The notes under the pieces were generated by a model. The model was not told the DNA's origin, did not search any database, and saw nothing but the letters and a program-made list of their open reading frames with translations. The position numbers and the translations under genes were made by a program. This document shows positions 33,093 through 42,800 of a stretch of 64,000 nt of DNA, one piece after another. Source of the DNA: Ga0077527 sp964531455 (lineage in GTDB: Bacteria; Pseudomonadota; Gammaproteobacteria; Burkholderiales; SG8-41); the NCBI GenBank assembly GCA_964531455.1, contig CAZHFZ010000004.1, positions 1-64,000 on the forward strand. The letters are read 5' to 3'. Positions within the stretch are counted from its first letter, which is position 1. Each line of letters opens with the position of its first letter.

Positions 33093-34379
33093 TTAGCGCG
33101 GGTTAGCCGCTCCGCGCTTGGCGTTGCCGCCACGGTAAGCCGGACGACCATTGCCGTTGCCGCGAGCCGGCGGTGCACCGCGACGTCCAGCAGGCGCAGG
33201 GCGACCGTTGCCGCGACGCGGCGCTTCGCTGCGCATCGGATTTTTTGCTTCAAATCCCGGCACTGACCAGCGTTCGATGGTCTGCCCGATATAACGTTCG
33301 ATCAACTTCAACTGGCGGATGTCATCGGATGACGCGAAGGAAATCGCGGTACCCATCGCGCCGGCGCGGCCGGTGCGGCCGATGCGGTGCACATAGTCTT
33401 CCGCCACTTTCGGCAGATCGAAATTGATGACGTGGCTGATGCTGGCGACATCGATGCCGCGTGCCGCAACATCGGTGGCCACGAGAATGCGGACTGCACC
33501 GCTGCGCAGTTTGGCCAATGTGCGATTACGTTGCGACTGGTTCATGTTGCCGTGGAGCGCAGCCGCTTCATGGCCACCGTGGAACAGTTTATCGGCCAGA
33601 CGATCCGCACCGTGTTTGGTCGCGGTGAATACGATGGCCTGCGCCTGGCATTCTTCGCGCAGCACATGCTCCAGCAGACGGTGCTTGTGGCTGCCGTCAT
33701 CGACATAGTGCAGGCGTTGCTCGATGTTTTCGTGCTTGGCTTGCGCGCCGGCAACTTCGATCAGCTTCGGCTCGCGCAGCAGTTCGCGCGCCAGCTTTTC
33801 GATTTTGCCGTCAAGCGTCGCCGAGAACAGCATGGTCTGGCGTGTCGCCGGAGTCTTGGCGGCAATGCGGCGAACCGGCTCAATGAAACCCATGTCGAGC
33901 ATGCGATCAGCTTCGTCCAGCACCAGGAGTTCAAGGCGTGAAAAATCCACCTTGCCCTGGTCGATGAAATCGATCAGACGGCCCGGGGTGGCCACCAGCA
34001 CATCAAGAGACTGCTCAAGCAGACGGCGCTGTTTCGGATAAGGCATGCCGCCAAGCACGGTGCCAGTGCGCATATGGCGGCTGAACTTGCAGTATTTGTC
34101 GACCGCTTCGGTGACCTGCATGGCGAGCTCGCGGGTCGGTGTCAGCACCAGCACGCGGGGGCCGCGGCCGTGGCGAGCGGGCGCCAGGCTCAGGCGTTGC
34201 AGCGCCGGCAGCACAAAGGCTGCAGTCTTGCCGGTGCCGGTAGGAGCAGAAACCATCAGGTCAAAGCCGGTCAGCGCAACAGGGATCGCCTGCGCCTGCA
34301 CGGGTGTCGGTTCGGTGTAACCCGCGGCGGCCAAAGCCTGTACGAGGGCGGGATTCAGATTCAGGGATGCAAAAGACAT
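33093..34379 (-). CDS. rhlE: DEAD-box ATP-dependent RNA helicase, RhlE-like
   Basis: The ATG at 34379 (MSFASLNLNPALVQAL) is preferred to one five codons upstream because family similarity starts there; the product has 428 residues. All helicase motifs are present: Q motif TEPTPVQAQAIP, motif I APTGTGKT, Ia PTRELA, II DEAD in LVLDEADRMLDMGF, III SAT, V VATDVAARGID and VI HRIGRTGRAG. The tail from about residue 370 is basic and Gly/Arg/Pro-rich (RRGNGRPAPAGRRGAPPARG), as in RhlE proteins, for non-specific RNA binding. It should remodel RNA in ribosome assembly or decay. Confidence 0.93.
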   Translation of the reverse strand: MSFASLNLNPALVQALAAAGYTEPTPVQAQAIPVALTGFDLMVSAPTGTGKTAAFVLPALQRLSLAPARHGRGPRVLVLTPTRELAMQVTEAVDKYCKFSRHMRTGTVLGGMPYPKQRRLLEQSLDVLVATPGRLIDFIDQGKVDFSRLELLVLDEADRMLDMGFIEPVRRIAAKTPATRQTMLFSATLDGKIEKLARELLREPKLIEVAGAQAKHENIEQRLHYVDDGSHKHRLLEHVLREECQAQAIVFTATKHGADRLADKLFHGGHEAAALHGNMNQSQRNRTLAKLRSGAVRILVATDVAARGIDVASISHVINFDLPKVAEDYVHRIGRTGRAGAMGTAISFASSDDIRQLKLIERYIGQTIERWSVPGFEAKNPMRSEAPRRGNGRPAPAGRRGAPPARGNGNGRPAYRGGNAKRGAANPR

Positions 34380-34394
34380 TATTGATACTTTCAA

Positions 34395-34910
34395 AAAACA
34401 AAACGACTGCCGATAAACAGTGGCCGCAGGTTTTTTCAGGCTTCACAAAAGACACACGAAGGCTCAGCGAACGGTTACCCGGCGCTGACGCGCAGGCGTT
34501 ACGTTCGTTAATCCTTTGTGAACTTTGCGGCCTCTGCAGGCAACAACAGCTCATCAGCAATAAACGCGCAGGAAATGCCACTGCTACAAGGCATGCCGCG
34601 ACTGAGTCGCGGTGGCGGCCACCGGCGCACGGGTATCGTCGCTAACCGTGGCGGAAGCAGCTTTTCGGAGAAGGGAGCTGAAATCGAAGGGGTCAGGGAC
34701 AGATGCATCCTGCAGTGCACAAAAATATCTGTGCCCCTGCAAGGTGCGCGCATGATACCCGCAAGTATCGGAAATAGCGAGGTTTTTTCCGGGCCGCCAG
34801 AGGAAACCGCGTCTTTCCGCACGTCGCTGGTGCACGGAAAACCCAAAATATTCAAGGTAATAGCGTGTTGTGCATGCTACAATCCGCCCCTTTTTTCCAA
34901 GGCCCTTCCC
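34395..34910. other. Intergenic stretch with two decayed inverted repeats
   Basis: No gene is supported, although the typA frame stays open upstream. Two structures are visible. TTCACAAA (34442-34449) and TTTGTGAA (34515-34522) enclose a nested pair CGAACG (34468-34473) and CGTTCG (34502-34507). A second imperfect pair links GGGGTCAGGGACAGAT near 34689-34704 with ATCTGTGCCCCTG near 34728-34740. Both look like small intergenic repeats. The divergent promoters for the helicase and typA must also be here; an extended -10-like TGCTACAAT ends at 34883. Confidence 0.45.
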
Positions 34911-36752
34911 GTGTCCGCCATCGAACAACGCCCGCTACGCAACATAGCCATCATCGCTCACGTTGATCATGGCAAAACCACGCTCGTCGACAAACTGCTG
35001 CGCCAGTCCGGCACCTTCGCCGCCCACGAGCAGGTCACCGAACGCGTCATGGACTCCAACGATCTGGAACGGGAGCGCGGCATCACGATTCTCGCCAAGA
35101 ATTGCGCGGTCACCTGGAAAGGTACGCTGATCAACATCGTCGACACCCCCGGCCATGCCGACTTTGGCGGTGAAGTCGAACGCGTGCTGTCGATGGTCGA
35201 CGGCGTGTTGCTGCTGGTGGATGCCGTCGAAGGCCCGATGCCGCAGACACGGTTTGTCACGCGCAAGGCGCTGGCACTGGGGCTGAAACCCATCGTTGTG
35301 GTCAACAAAGTGGATCGCCCGGGCGCACGCGCCGACTGGGTGGTCAACCAGACCTTCGACCTCTTCGACAAGCTGGGCGCCACGGAAGAACAACTCGATT
35401 TCCCGGTGGTTTATGCATCGGCGCTGAATGGTTACGCCGGCACCGACCCCGAAGTCCGCGAAGGTACGCTGGATCCGCTGTTTGAAGCCGTGGTTGCCCA
35501 CGTGCCGATGCGCGCCGACGATCCCAACGGCCCGCTGCAACTGCAGATTTGTTCGCTCGATTATTCCAGCTATGTCGGCAAAATCGGCATCGGTCGTGTC
35601 AACCGCGGCCGCATCCGCCCCGGCCAGCAGGTCGCTGTGATGAAAGGGCCGGATTCGACCCCGACGATGGCCAAAATCAACCAGGTGCTGGGTTTCCGCG
35701 GCCTTGAGCGCGTCCAGATCACCGAAGCGCAGGCCGGCGACATCGTGCTGATCAACGGCATTGACGAAGTCGGCATCGGCATCACGCTGTGCGACCCCGA
35801 AAAACCGGAAGCCCTGCCGATGCTGAAGGTGGACGAGCCGACACTGACCATGAATTTCCAGGTCAACACCTCTCCGCTGGCCGGCCGCGAAGGCAAATTC
35901 GTCACCAGCCGCCAGCTGCGTGAACGTCTCAACCGCGAAATCATGAGCAATGTAGCGCTCAAGGTGAATGAAACCGACGACGCCGACGTGTTCGAAGTGT
36001 CGGGTCGCGGCGAACTTCACCTGACCATCCTGCTCGAAAACATGCGCCGCGAAGGTTACGAACTCGCGGTGTCGCGCCCGCGCGTGGTCATCCGCGAAGT
36101 CAACGGCGAAAAACAGGAACCGTACGAAATGCTGACGGTCGATGTCGACGAAACCAACCAGGGCGCAGTGATGGAAGCGCTTGGCGCGCGCCGTGGCGAC
36201 CTGCAGGACATGCAGTCCGACGGCAAAGGCCGCGTACGCCTTGATTACCGCATTCCGGCACGCGGCATGATCGGCTTCCAGTCGGACTTCATGACCATGA
36301 CACGCGGCACCGGCGTCATGAGCCATGTGTTTGACGACTACGGCCCGATGAAACCCGACATGGAAGAACGCCGCAACGGTGTGCTGATCTCGGCTGAAGA
36401 CGGCGCCGCTGTTGCCTATGCATTATGGAAACTGCAGGAGCGCGGGCGCATGTTTGTCAGCCCGGGTGACCCGCTGTATGAAGGCATCATCATCGGCATC
36501 CACAGCCGCGACAACGATCTGGTGGTCAATCCGATCAAAGGCAAACAGCTCACCAACGTCCGTGCTTCCGGCACCGACGAAGCCGTGCGCCTGGTGCCGC
36601 CGATCCAGGTCACGCTGGAATCCGCGATCGAGTTCATCGCCGACGACGAGTTGGTTGAAATCACGCCGAAGTCGATCCGTATCCGCAAGCGCCACCTGAA
36701 GGAGCACGAGCGCAAGAAGGCGGGTCGTGTCGACCAGGCCACCGCCGCCTGA
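34911..36752 (+). CDS. typA: Ribosome-associated GTPase TypA/BipA
   Basis: The GTG at 34911 (MSAIEQRPLRNIAIIAHVDH when initiated) is chosen because the 613-residue product then has the standard length and the family starts with this segment; earlier in-frame codons encode unrelated sequence. Translation-factor GTPase motifs: G1 AHVDHGKTTL, G2 around RERGITI, G3 DTPGHADF, G4 NKVD. These are followed by EF-G-like domains and the BipA-specific C-terminus. It binds ribosomes and assists 50S assembly and stress adaptation, notably at low temperature. Confidence 0.95.
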   Translation: MSAIEQRPLRNIAIIAHVDHGKTTLVDKLLRQSGTFAAHEQVTERVMDSNDLERERGITILAKNCAVTWKGTLINIVDTPGHADFGGEVERVLSMVDGVLLLVDAVEGPMPQTRFVTRKALALGLKPIVVVNKVDRPGARADWVVNQTFDLFDKLGATEEQLDFPVVYASALNGYAGTDPEVREGTLDPLFEAVVAHVPMRADDPNGPLQLQICSLDYSSYVGKIGIGRVNRGRIRPGQQVAVMKGPDSTPTMAKINQVLGFRGLERVQITEAQAGDIVLINGIDEVGIGITLCDPEKPEALPMLKVDEPTLTMNFQVNTSPLAGREGKFVTSRQLRERLNREIMSNVALKVNETDDADVFEVSGRGELHLTILLENMRREGYELAVSRPRVVIREVNGEKQEPYEMLTVDVDETNQGAVMEALGARRGDLQDMQSDGKGRVRLDYRIPARGMIGFQSDFMTMTRGTGVMSHVFDDYGPMKPDMEERRNGVLISAEDGAAVAYALWKLQERGRMFVSPGDPLYEGIIIGIHSRDNDLVVNPIKGKQLTNVRASGTDEAVRLVPPIQVTLESAIEFIADDELVEITPKSIRIRKRHLKEHERKKAGRVDQATAA

Positions 36753-37635
36753 TCAGCTTCACGGCCTGACGCCGGCAGCCTTCACGGTGCCGGCGTTGTT
36801 CGTTGTGCTGTGGAGCACCGGTTTTATCGGCGCCCGGCTTGGCCTGCCCCACGCCGAACCACTGACCTTCCTGACGCTGCGCTACGTCGCGGTCATTGCA
36901 TTGATGCTGCCGCTCGCGATTGCCGTGCGCGCGCGCTGGCCGGCAACGCGAAGCGAACTTCGGCATATCGCAACTGCCGGCATCCTGATTCAGGGGGGTT
37001 ATCTCGGCGGCGTCTTCTGCGCCGTTCATGCCGGCATGTCCGCGGGGGTGGTGGCATTGATCGTCGGCATGCAGCCATTGCTGACGGCTGCCGGCGCCGG
37101 CCCTCTCCTTGGCGAGCGCGTCCTGCGGATACAGTGGTGGGGCCTTGCCCTCGGGCTTACCGGTGTCACCTTGGTGGTCTGGCAGAAAATGTCCTTGCAG
37201 GGCATGTCGGCAGGCAGCCTCTCCCTGGCATTGCTTGCCTTGGTGAGCATCACCCTCGGCACGCTTTACCAGAAACGTTATTGCCCCTCCTTCGACCTGC
37301 GTACCGGCTCAGTCATCCAGTTTGCCGCGGCACTGATCATCACGCTGCCCCTCGCCTGGATGCTGGAAACGATGACCGTCGACTGGTCCGGAGAATTCCT
37401 GTTTGCACTGGGCTGGCTGGTGCTGGTACTGTCGGTCGGTGCCACAACAATGCTGTTTCGCCTGATCCAGCGCGGCGCCGCCACCCGGGTCACCAGCCTG
37501 TTCTACCTGACCCCGGCGATCACTGCCGTGATGGCATGGTTGATGTTCGACGAAACGCTGGGTGCAACGGCAGTCTGCGGCATGTTGATTGCGGTTGCAG
37601 GCGTGGCACTGGTCAATCGTACGGCAGGAAAATAA
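36727..37635 (+). CDS. EamA/DMT-family transporter
   Basis: A 302-residue inner-membrane protein starting at GTG 36727, which overlaps the last 26 bp of typA. About ten hydrophobic helices arise from two EamA repeats: the first with ALFVVLWSTGFIGARLGLP and PLLGERV, the second with ATRVTSLFYLTPAITAVMAW followed by LMFDETLG. The family exports or imports small metabolites such as amino acids; the substrate is unknown. A later start would lose part of the first helix, so the overlapping start is kept. Confidence 0.88.
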   Translation: MSTRPPPPDQLHGLTPAAFTVPALFVVLWSTGFIGARLGLPHAEPLTFLTLRYVAVIALMLPLAIAVRARWPATRSELRHIATAGILIQGGYLGGVFCAVHAGMSAGVVALIVGMQPLLTAAGAGPLLGERVLRIQWWGLALGLTGVTLVVWQKMSLQGMSAGSLSLALLALVSITLGTLYQKRYCPSFDLRTGSVIQFAAALIITLPLAWMLETMTVDWSGEFLFALGWLVLVLSVGATTMLFRLIQRGAATRVTSLFYLTPAITAVMAWLMFDETLGATAVCGMLIAVAGVALVNRTAGK

Positions 37636-37657
37636 TGAATCGGCAAAGGACTCGGGA

Positions 37658-38062
37658 ATGAGCGCACCGCAGGAAACACCGGAACAAACCCCATACTTGC
37701 TGCTCGGTGGCGATGCCGGCGTACGCCGCCTGGTGGACCGTTTTTACGATTTGATGGACGAAACGCCTGAATATCACGGCATCCGGAAAATGCACCCACA
37801 GGACATGTCGACTTCACGGGACAAACTCTACGCATTTCTTTCGGGTTGGCTGGGCGGACCGCCGCTGTACATGGAAAAATACGGCCACCCGATGCTGCGT
37901 GCGCGGCACCTGCCCTTCCAGATCGGCATCCCGGAGCGCGATGCATGGCTGGCCTGCATGCTGCAGGCGATGGAAGACAATCACGTCGAAGAAACCCTGC
38001 GCATGGCTTTGCTGAAAGCCTTTTATGGCACGGCAGACTGGATGCGCAACAAACCTGAATAG
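37658..38062 (+). CDS. Group II truncated haemoglobin
   Basis: The ATG at 37658 (MSAPQETPEQTPYLLLGG) is chosen; the upstream frame lies in the end of the transporter gene and an AAAGGA ribosome site precedes this ATG. The 134-residue product has truncated globin II features: LVDRFYDLMDE in the B/C region, a short CD region, LSGWLGGPPLYMEKYGHPML with the proximal heme His in RARHLPF, and the conserved Trp of helix G in RDAWLACM. Such proteins bind O2 or NO and are linked to nitrosative or oxidative stress. It lies between a transporter gene and tamA, 17 bp before the latter. Confidence 0.9.
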   Translation: MSAPQETPEQTPYLLLGGDAGVRRLVDRFYDLMDETPEYHGIRKMHPQDMSTSRDKLYAFLSGWLGGPPLYMEKYGHPMLRARHLPFQIGIPERDAWLACMLQAMEDNHVEETLRMALLKAFYGTADWMRNKPE

Positions 38063-38079
38063 ATCGCCAACCGTTTCCG

Positions 38080-39840
38080 ATGAAGCTCCACCGTGCACTG
38101 CGCCCGTGCAGCCTTTTTCTGATTCTGGCGCTCTGGGTATCTGCCGCGTTCCCGCAGGACGGTGCTTTGGCGTGGCGCATTGAACTGGACGCAGCGGAAG
38201 AAGTCAGGAAACTGCTGGAGGAACACCTTGACGTATACCGCTACCGCGGACGACCCGGCGTAGACGCCGAGATGTTGCAGAGACTGGTTGCGCGCTCCGC
38301 ACCAGAGGCTGAAAAGCTGCTGGCCACCGAGGGTTATTTCTCTCCGCGAATCGAAGCGGTGCTCATCCCTTCACCGGAAATCACAACAGTACGCATCAAC
38401 GTCATCGCCGGCCCTGTCGCGCGGGTCAGCACGGCGAATATCAGCATTACCGGTGCGATCACCGCCGATCCGGCGGAAGCTCAACGTGTGACACAAGTCC
38501 CCCAGCGTTGGAGACTGCAACCGGGAACGCCATTCCGCCAATCGGACTGGGACAGCGCCAAAGATGCATTGCTGCGGGAATTCGTATTTGACGGTTACCC
38601 GTCAGCGCAAATCACCACCAGTATCGCCGAGGTCGATCCCAGGACCGCATTGGTCTTCATTGATATCAAAATCGACAGCGGCCCATTGTTCCGCTTCGGC
38701 AGCACCCGGATTGAGGGCCTGCAGCGGTATCCCCGCCAGTTGGTGGAAAACCTGCAGATGTTCCATGCCGGGGAACGCTACAGCCACGAATCGGTTGTTC
38801 GCTATCAGACCGAGCTTCAGGCCAGCGGCTTTTTCCGCAGCGCCTCGGTCGCAGTCAATACCGATCCGACGCAGGCATCAGCAGCCACCGTTTTGGTGCG
38901 CGTGGTTGAACATCCGGAGAAAAAAATTGATTTCGGCCTGGGCTTCAGCACCGACACCGGGCCACGCGGAGAGGCCCTGTTTACCCACTACAACACACTG
39001 CGACCGGGCTGGCAGGGCACAAGCAAGCTGCGCGTCGATACAAAAGAACAGACCTTGAACGCAGAGCTTGCCGTCACGCCCGAATCCAGCGGTTGGCGCA
39101 ACCGGCTTGGAGCAGAAGCCCTGCACAGCGACATTGAAAACCTGATCACCCGCCGTTACGGCATGACCGCGCAGCGCGCCTGGCGTTCGCCTGAAAAGGA
39201 ACATGACTGGGCGCTGAAGTTTCAGGTCGAGGAACAGTCGCTCACCGGGGGCCCCGTTGACAATCTGAATGCGCTGACACTCAACTACTCCTGGACATCG
39301 CGAAAAGTCGATGACCTGCTGCGCCCACGGCAAGGTCATTTGCTCAACCTGCAACTGGGTGGCGCATCCCAGAGCATGCTGTCGACACGCTCGTTCATCC
39401 GTGCCTACGGTCGCGCACTGCAGATCGTGCCGGTCGGCCGGCATGACCGCATTCATCTGCGCGGCGAAGCCGGCGCGGTGTGGGCTGATGGGCGCGATGG
39501 CATTCCTTCAGAATTCCTGTTCCGTGCCGGCGGCGACCAGTCAGTGCGAGGTTACGACTACCAGTCCCTGGGGGTAACCCAGGGGGCTTCCATTGTCGGC
39601 GGCCGTTTCCTCGGAGTGGCAACCGTTGAATATCAACACGACTTCACCCCACAATGGGGCGGCGCGCTGTTTGTCGACGGCGGCAATGCCGCAGACACAC
39701 CATCCGCATTGAAGCCGGTCTACGGCTACGGCGTCGGCGTTCGCTGGATCACCCCAGCCGGCGCATTGAACCTCGACATCGCAAAGCCACAGGAAGACGG
39801 CAGGATTCGATTGCATTTCACGCTAGGCACAAGGTTCTGA
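38080..39840 (+). CDS. tamA: Outer-membrane autotransporter assembly factor TamA (Omp85 family)
   Basis: A 586-residue protein with signal peptide (LFLILALWVSAAFP). Three POTRA domains span about residues 30-265, and a 16-strand Omp85 barrel domain follows with the conserved lid-lock region VRGYDYQSLG in the barrel (the VRGY motif) and a C-terminal aromatic strand ending in LGTRF. TamA inserts a subset of autotransporters into the outer membrane with TamB, encoded one base after its stop. Confidence 0.93.
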   Translation: MKLHRALRPCSLFLILALWVSAAFPQDGALAWRIELDAAEEVRKLLEEHLDVYRYRGRPGVDAEMLQRLVARSAPEAEKLLATEGYFSPRIEAVLIPSPEITTVRINVIAGPVARVSTANISITGAITADPAEAQRVTQVPQRWRLQPGTPFRQSDWDSAKDALLREFVFDGYPSAQITTSIAEVDPRTALVFIDIKIDSGPLFRFGSTRIEGLQRYPRQLVENLQMFHAGERYSHESVVRYQTELQASGFFRSASVAVNTDPTQASAATVLVRVVEHPEKKIDFGLGFSTDTGPRGEALFTHYNTLRPGWQGTSKLRVDTKEQTLNAELAVTPESSGWRNRLGAEALHSDIENLITRRYGMTAQRAWRSPEKEHDWALKFQVEEQSLTGGPVDNLNALTLNYSWTSRKVDDLLRPRQGHLLNLQLGGASQSMLSTRSFIRAYGRALQIVPVGRHDRIHLRGEAGAVWADGRDGIPSEFLFRAGGDQSVRGYDYQSLGVTQGASIVGGRFLGVATVEYQHDFTPQWGGALFVDGGNAADTPSALKPVYGYGVGVRWITPAGALNLDIAKPQEDGRIRLHFTLGTRF

Positions 39841-39841
39841 A

Positions 39842-42800
39842 ATGGGGCAACGAAGCCTTCTGATCCGGCTGACCATCACAACCGCTGCAATAGCGGCGTG
39901 CGTGCTTGTCCTCGCCTTCACATGGCTGGGCAGCAGTTCCGGTCTTGACTGGGCCGCACAAAAGATCATCTGGCTGGGTGAAGGCGCAATAACGGCAGAG
40001 GGCATAGAGGGTTCACTGCTTGATGAGGTGCGGATCAGAAAACTGCAAGTCCGCAACGACGACTTCGGTCTTGAAGCGGAAATTGTCGTTTTACGCTGGC
40101 AACCCCTCGACCTGCTGCGCCGCGAGCTTCATCTAAGCCGCGCATCCGCATCATTGCTTCGGTACCGCAACCTGTCGACAACACCATCAAAACTGCCGAC
40201 ATCGCTGGCCCTGCCCCTCGACATCTCCATTGCAGCACTTGAAATCAATCGCCTCGAAATCAGCAATCTTCCGGCCATTGAAAACCTCAAGCTCGGTTAT
40301 GCAGGCGGTCGCAATCAACATGACATCCGTCTGCTGCAAACACAATCCGAAGGCTGGACCATCGACGGGGTTTTGCAGGTCAATGCACTAAGTCCGTTCC
40401 AGACCAACGGACAAATCCAGGCAACACGCGGAACAACAGCACTGGCAATGCAGGCCAAAGCCGGCATTACCGGCACGCTCGAAGCTTTGCAGGTCAAACT
40501 GTCGGGTGGCGGACGCGGCACATCAATCGAATCTTCGGCCGTACTGCGCCCCTACGCAGCACAACCGCTAGACCGGCTCGATGCGCATGCACGTGATCTG
40601 GATCTGTCGGCGTGGAATGATGCATGGCCGCGGACACGGATCAACTTCGATGCAACGGCCAAGTCCATCGACCAATTGCTCACTGGCACACTACATGCCG
40701 AAAACTCCGCCAACGGAACACTGAACAGCGGTCGACTACCCCTGAGCACAGTCGATGCGCGCTTCACCGGGAGCGATAACACATGGAGACTGCCGACTCT
40801 TGATGTTCAGCTTTCAGGCGGCGGGCGCGTATCCGGCAGCGCTGCCGTCAGCAATGGTGCGGGCAGCATGGACATCCAGTTCAGAGGGATTGATGCGGCT
40901 CGCATCGACAGCCGGTTGCGCTCCATCAAGGTGTCGGGTTCCGCAAAGATTTCGGGGAACCCTGAATCGCAGTCCGCCATGGCAAAGCTCGATGGCGCAG
41001 GCGTGCAACTGCAGTTCTCGGCAAATCAAGCCGGCGGCACACTGACCGTTGATCGGGCCCACTTGCAAGCTGGTGCAGGTACCGCCGATATCAAGGGAAG
41101 ACTGGAACTGAAAAACGCACAGGCATTTGATTTCAGCGGAACCTTCAGCCGCCTTGATCCATCGAAGCTCGCTGCGATTCAGCCGGCAACACTCAACGGC
41201 CGCATCTCCGCAAACGGCAAACTGCAGCCGGAATGGCAGGCCCAGGTCGATATTAACCTCGTCGACAGCCGTTTGCGCAACCTTCCGTTTAATGCACATG
41301 CGGCATTTGCAACCCGCAAGTCCCACTGGTTCGATGGTAATGCCCAATTGGCAATCGGACGTAACCGGGCAGAAATCAAAGGCGGATATGGCAAACCGCA
41401 GGATCAACTCCGCTGGACCGTTGAAGCCGAGGATTTGCGCGCACTGGATACAACGCTTGGCGGACGTATTACCGGCAACGGCTCGGTAACCGGCGCCACT
41501 GACGGACCGGCACTCGATTTCACGATTGAAGGTCAGCAACTGGCCTACGGCAATCAACGAATGGCCAGACTCGATGCGCAGGGAATGCTTGGAGCCGGAC
41601 GCGACGGTGCACTAAGGGTCTCAGCAACAGCATCAGGCCTGCAGATTTCAGAAACCCTTGTTGACAACTTGCGCCTTTCCGGCAACGGCTCGCGTACGCG
41701 GCATACCATTGACGGCTCCGTCCAAGGCGCAGACGGAAACGGGACACTGCGGGCGACTGGCGGATTGGACGCACAGGGTCGCTGGACCGGGAGCCTGGAT
41801 CAACTTGAACTGAAGCGGCCCTGGCCGCTGCGCCTGAGCGCACCGGCACAGATCACAGCAGGCTCCGGAATACTCGTCATTGAACAGTTGCGCGCGAACC
41901 TCCTTGACGGCGAATTCGGCCCCGCAACCCTGCGCGCCGAAAAAGGACGCATCAATACGAACGGTGCCTTCCGCGGCATCTCCGTCGCCCGCCTTCTTCC
42001 CCGCAACAGCGGACTCGTCGATGCAGGACTGCGTTTGGGCGGGCAGTGGGCACTCGCACTGGAGAATACATGGACAGGAAAAGCCAGTCTTCACCGGGAA
42101 AGCGGGGACCTGTCACTGACGGGCGAGCCTCCGGTACCGCTCGCACTGCGCAAAGCCCTGCTGAATCTCAATGCTGCGGACAGCGGCATCGACATCGCAG
42201 CCGACATCGACAGCGGCGCAATGGGAACGGCTGCCGGCCAATTGCAGACACGGCTGATCCGCAAGGACGGCGTCTGGATGCTGCCGGGCGAAGCGCCACT
42301 CTCAGGCACTATAAACCTCGACTTCCGCTCGATGGCCTGGTTGCGCGCACTGCTACCCGGCCTTGACCGCATCGACGGCCTGATGGCCGCGCGCATACGC
42401 GCCGAAGGTACTGTCGCCACGCCACGCTTCAGCGGAACCATTACCGGCAACCAGCTTCTCTTTCGTGCCGTAGGCCCCGGGCTTGACCTGCGCGATGGTC
42501 GCCTGCGAGCCACACTCGAAGACACCCGGTTTCGCCTTGACGAATTCGAACTCAAGGCAGGTAAGGGACGCATTACTGCAAACGGCACTGCCGATCTGAC
42601 TGGCGGTCTGCGCAGTATCGATCTCGCCGCGCGCGCAGAACATGCGCAGATCCTGCTGGCTCCCCAGTGGTCAGCCATCATTGATGGCACGGGACGACTG
42701 GGATTCCGTGATCGTCGTGTAACGCTTGAGGGCAGGTTCGGACTTGACGAAGGCCGCTATGACCTTGGTGCCAAACTCAAACCCGGACTCAGTGACGATG

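Noticed and set aside
34518..34910. An N-terminal extension of TypA by up to 131 residues
   Set aside because: The extension lacks similarity to any translation GTPase, contains intergenic repeats, and the family length is reached from GTG 34911.
34935..36326. Long open frame of more than 460 codons antisense to typA
   Set aside because: It mirrors the codon pattern of typA on the opposite strand, is rich in His/Asp/Gln as is usual for antisense of GC-rich genes, and has no family motifs or ribosome site.
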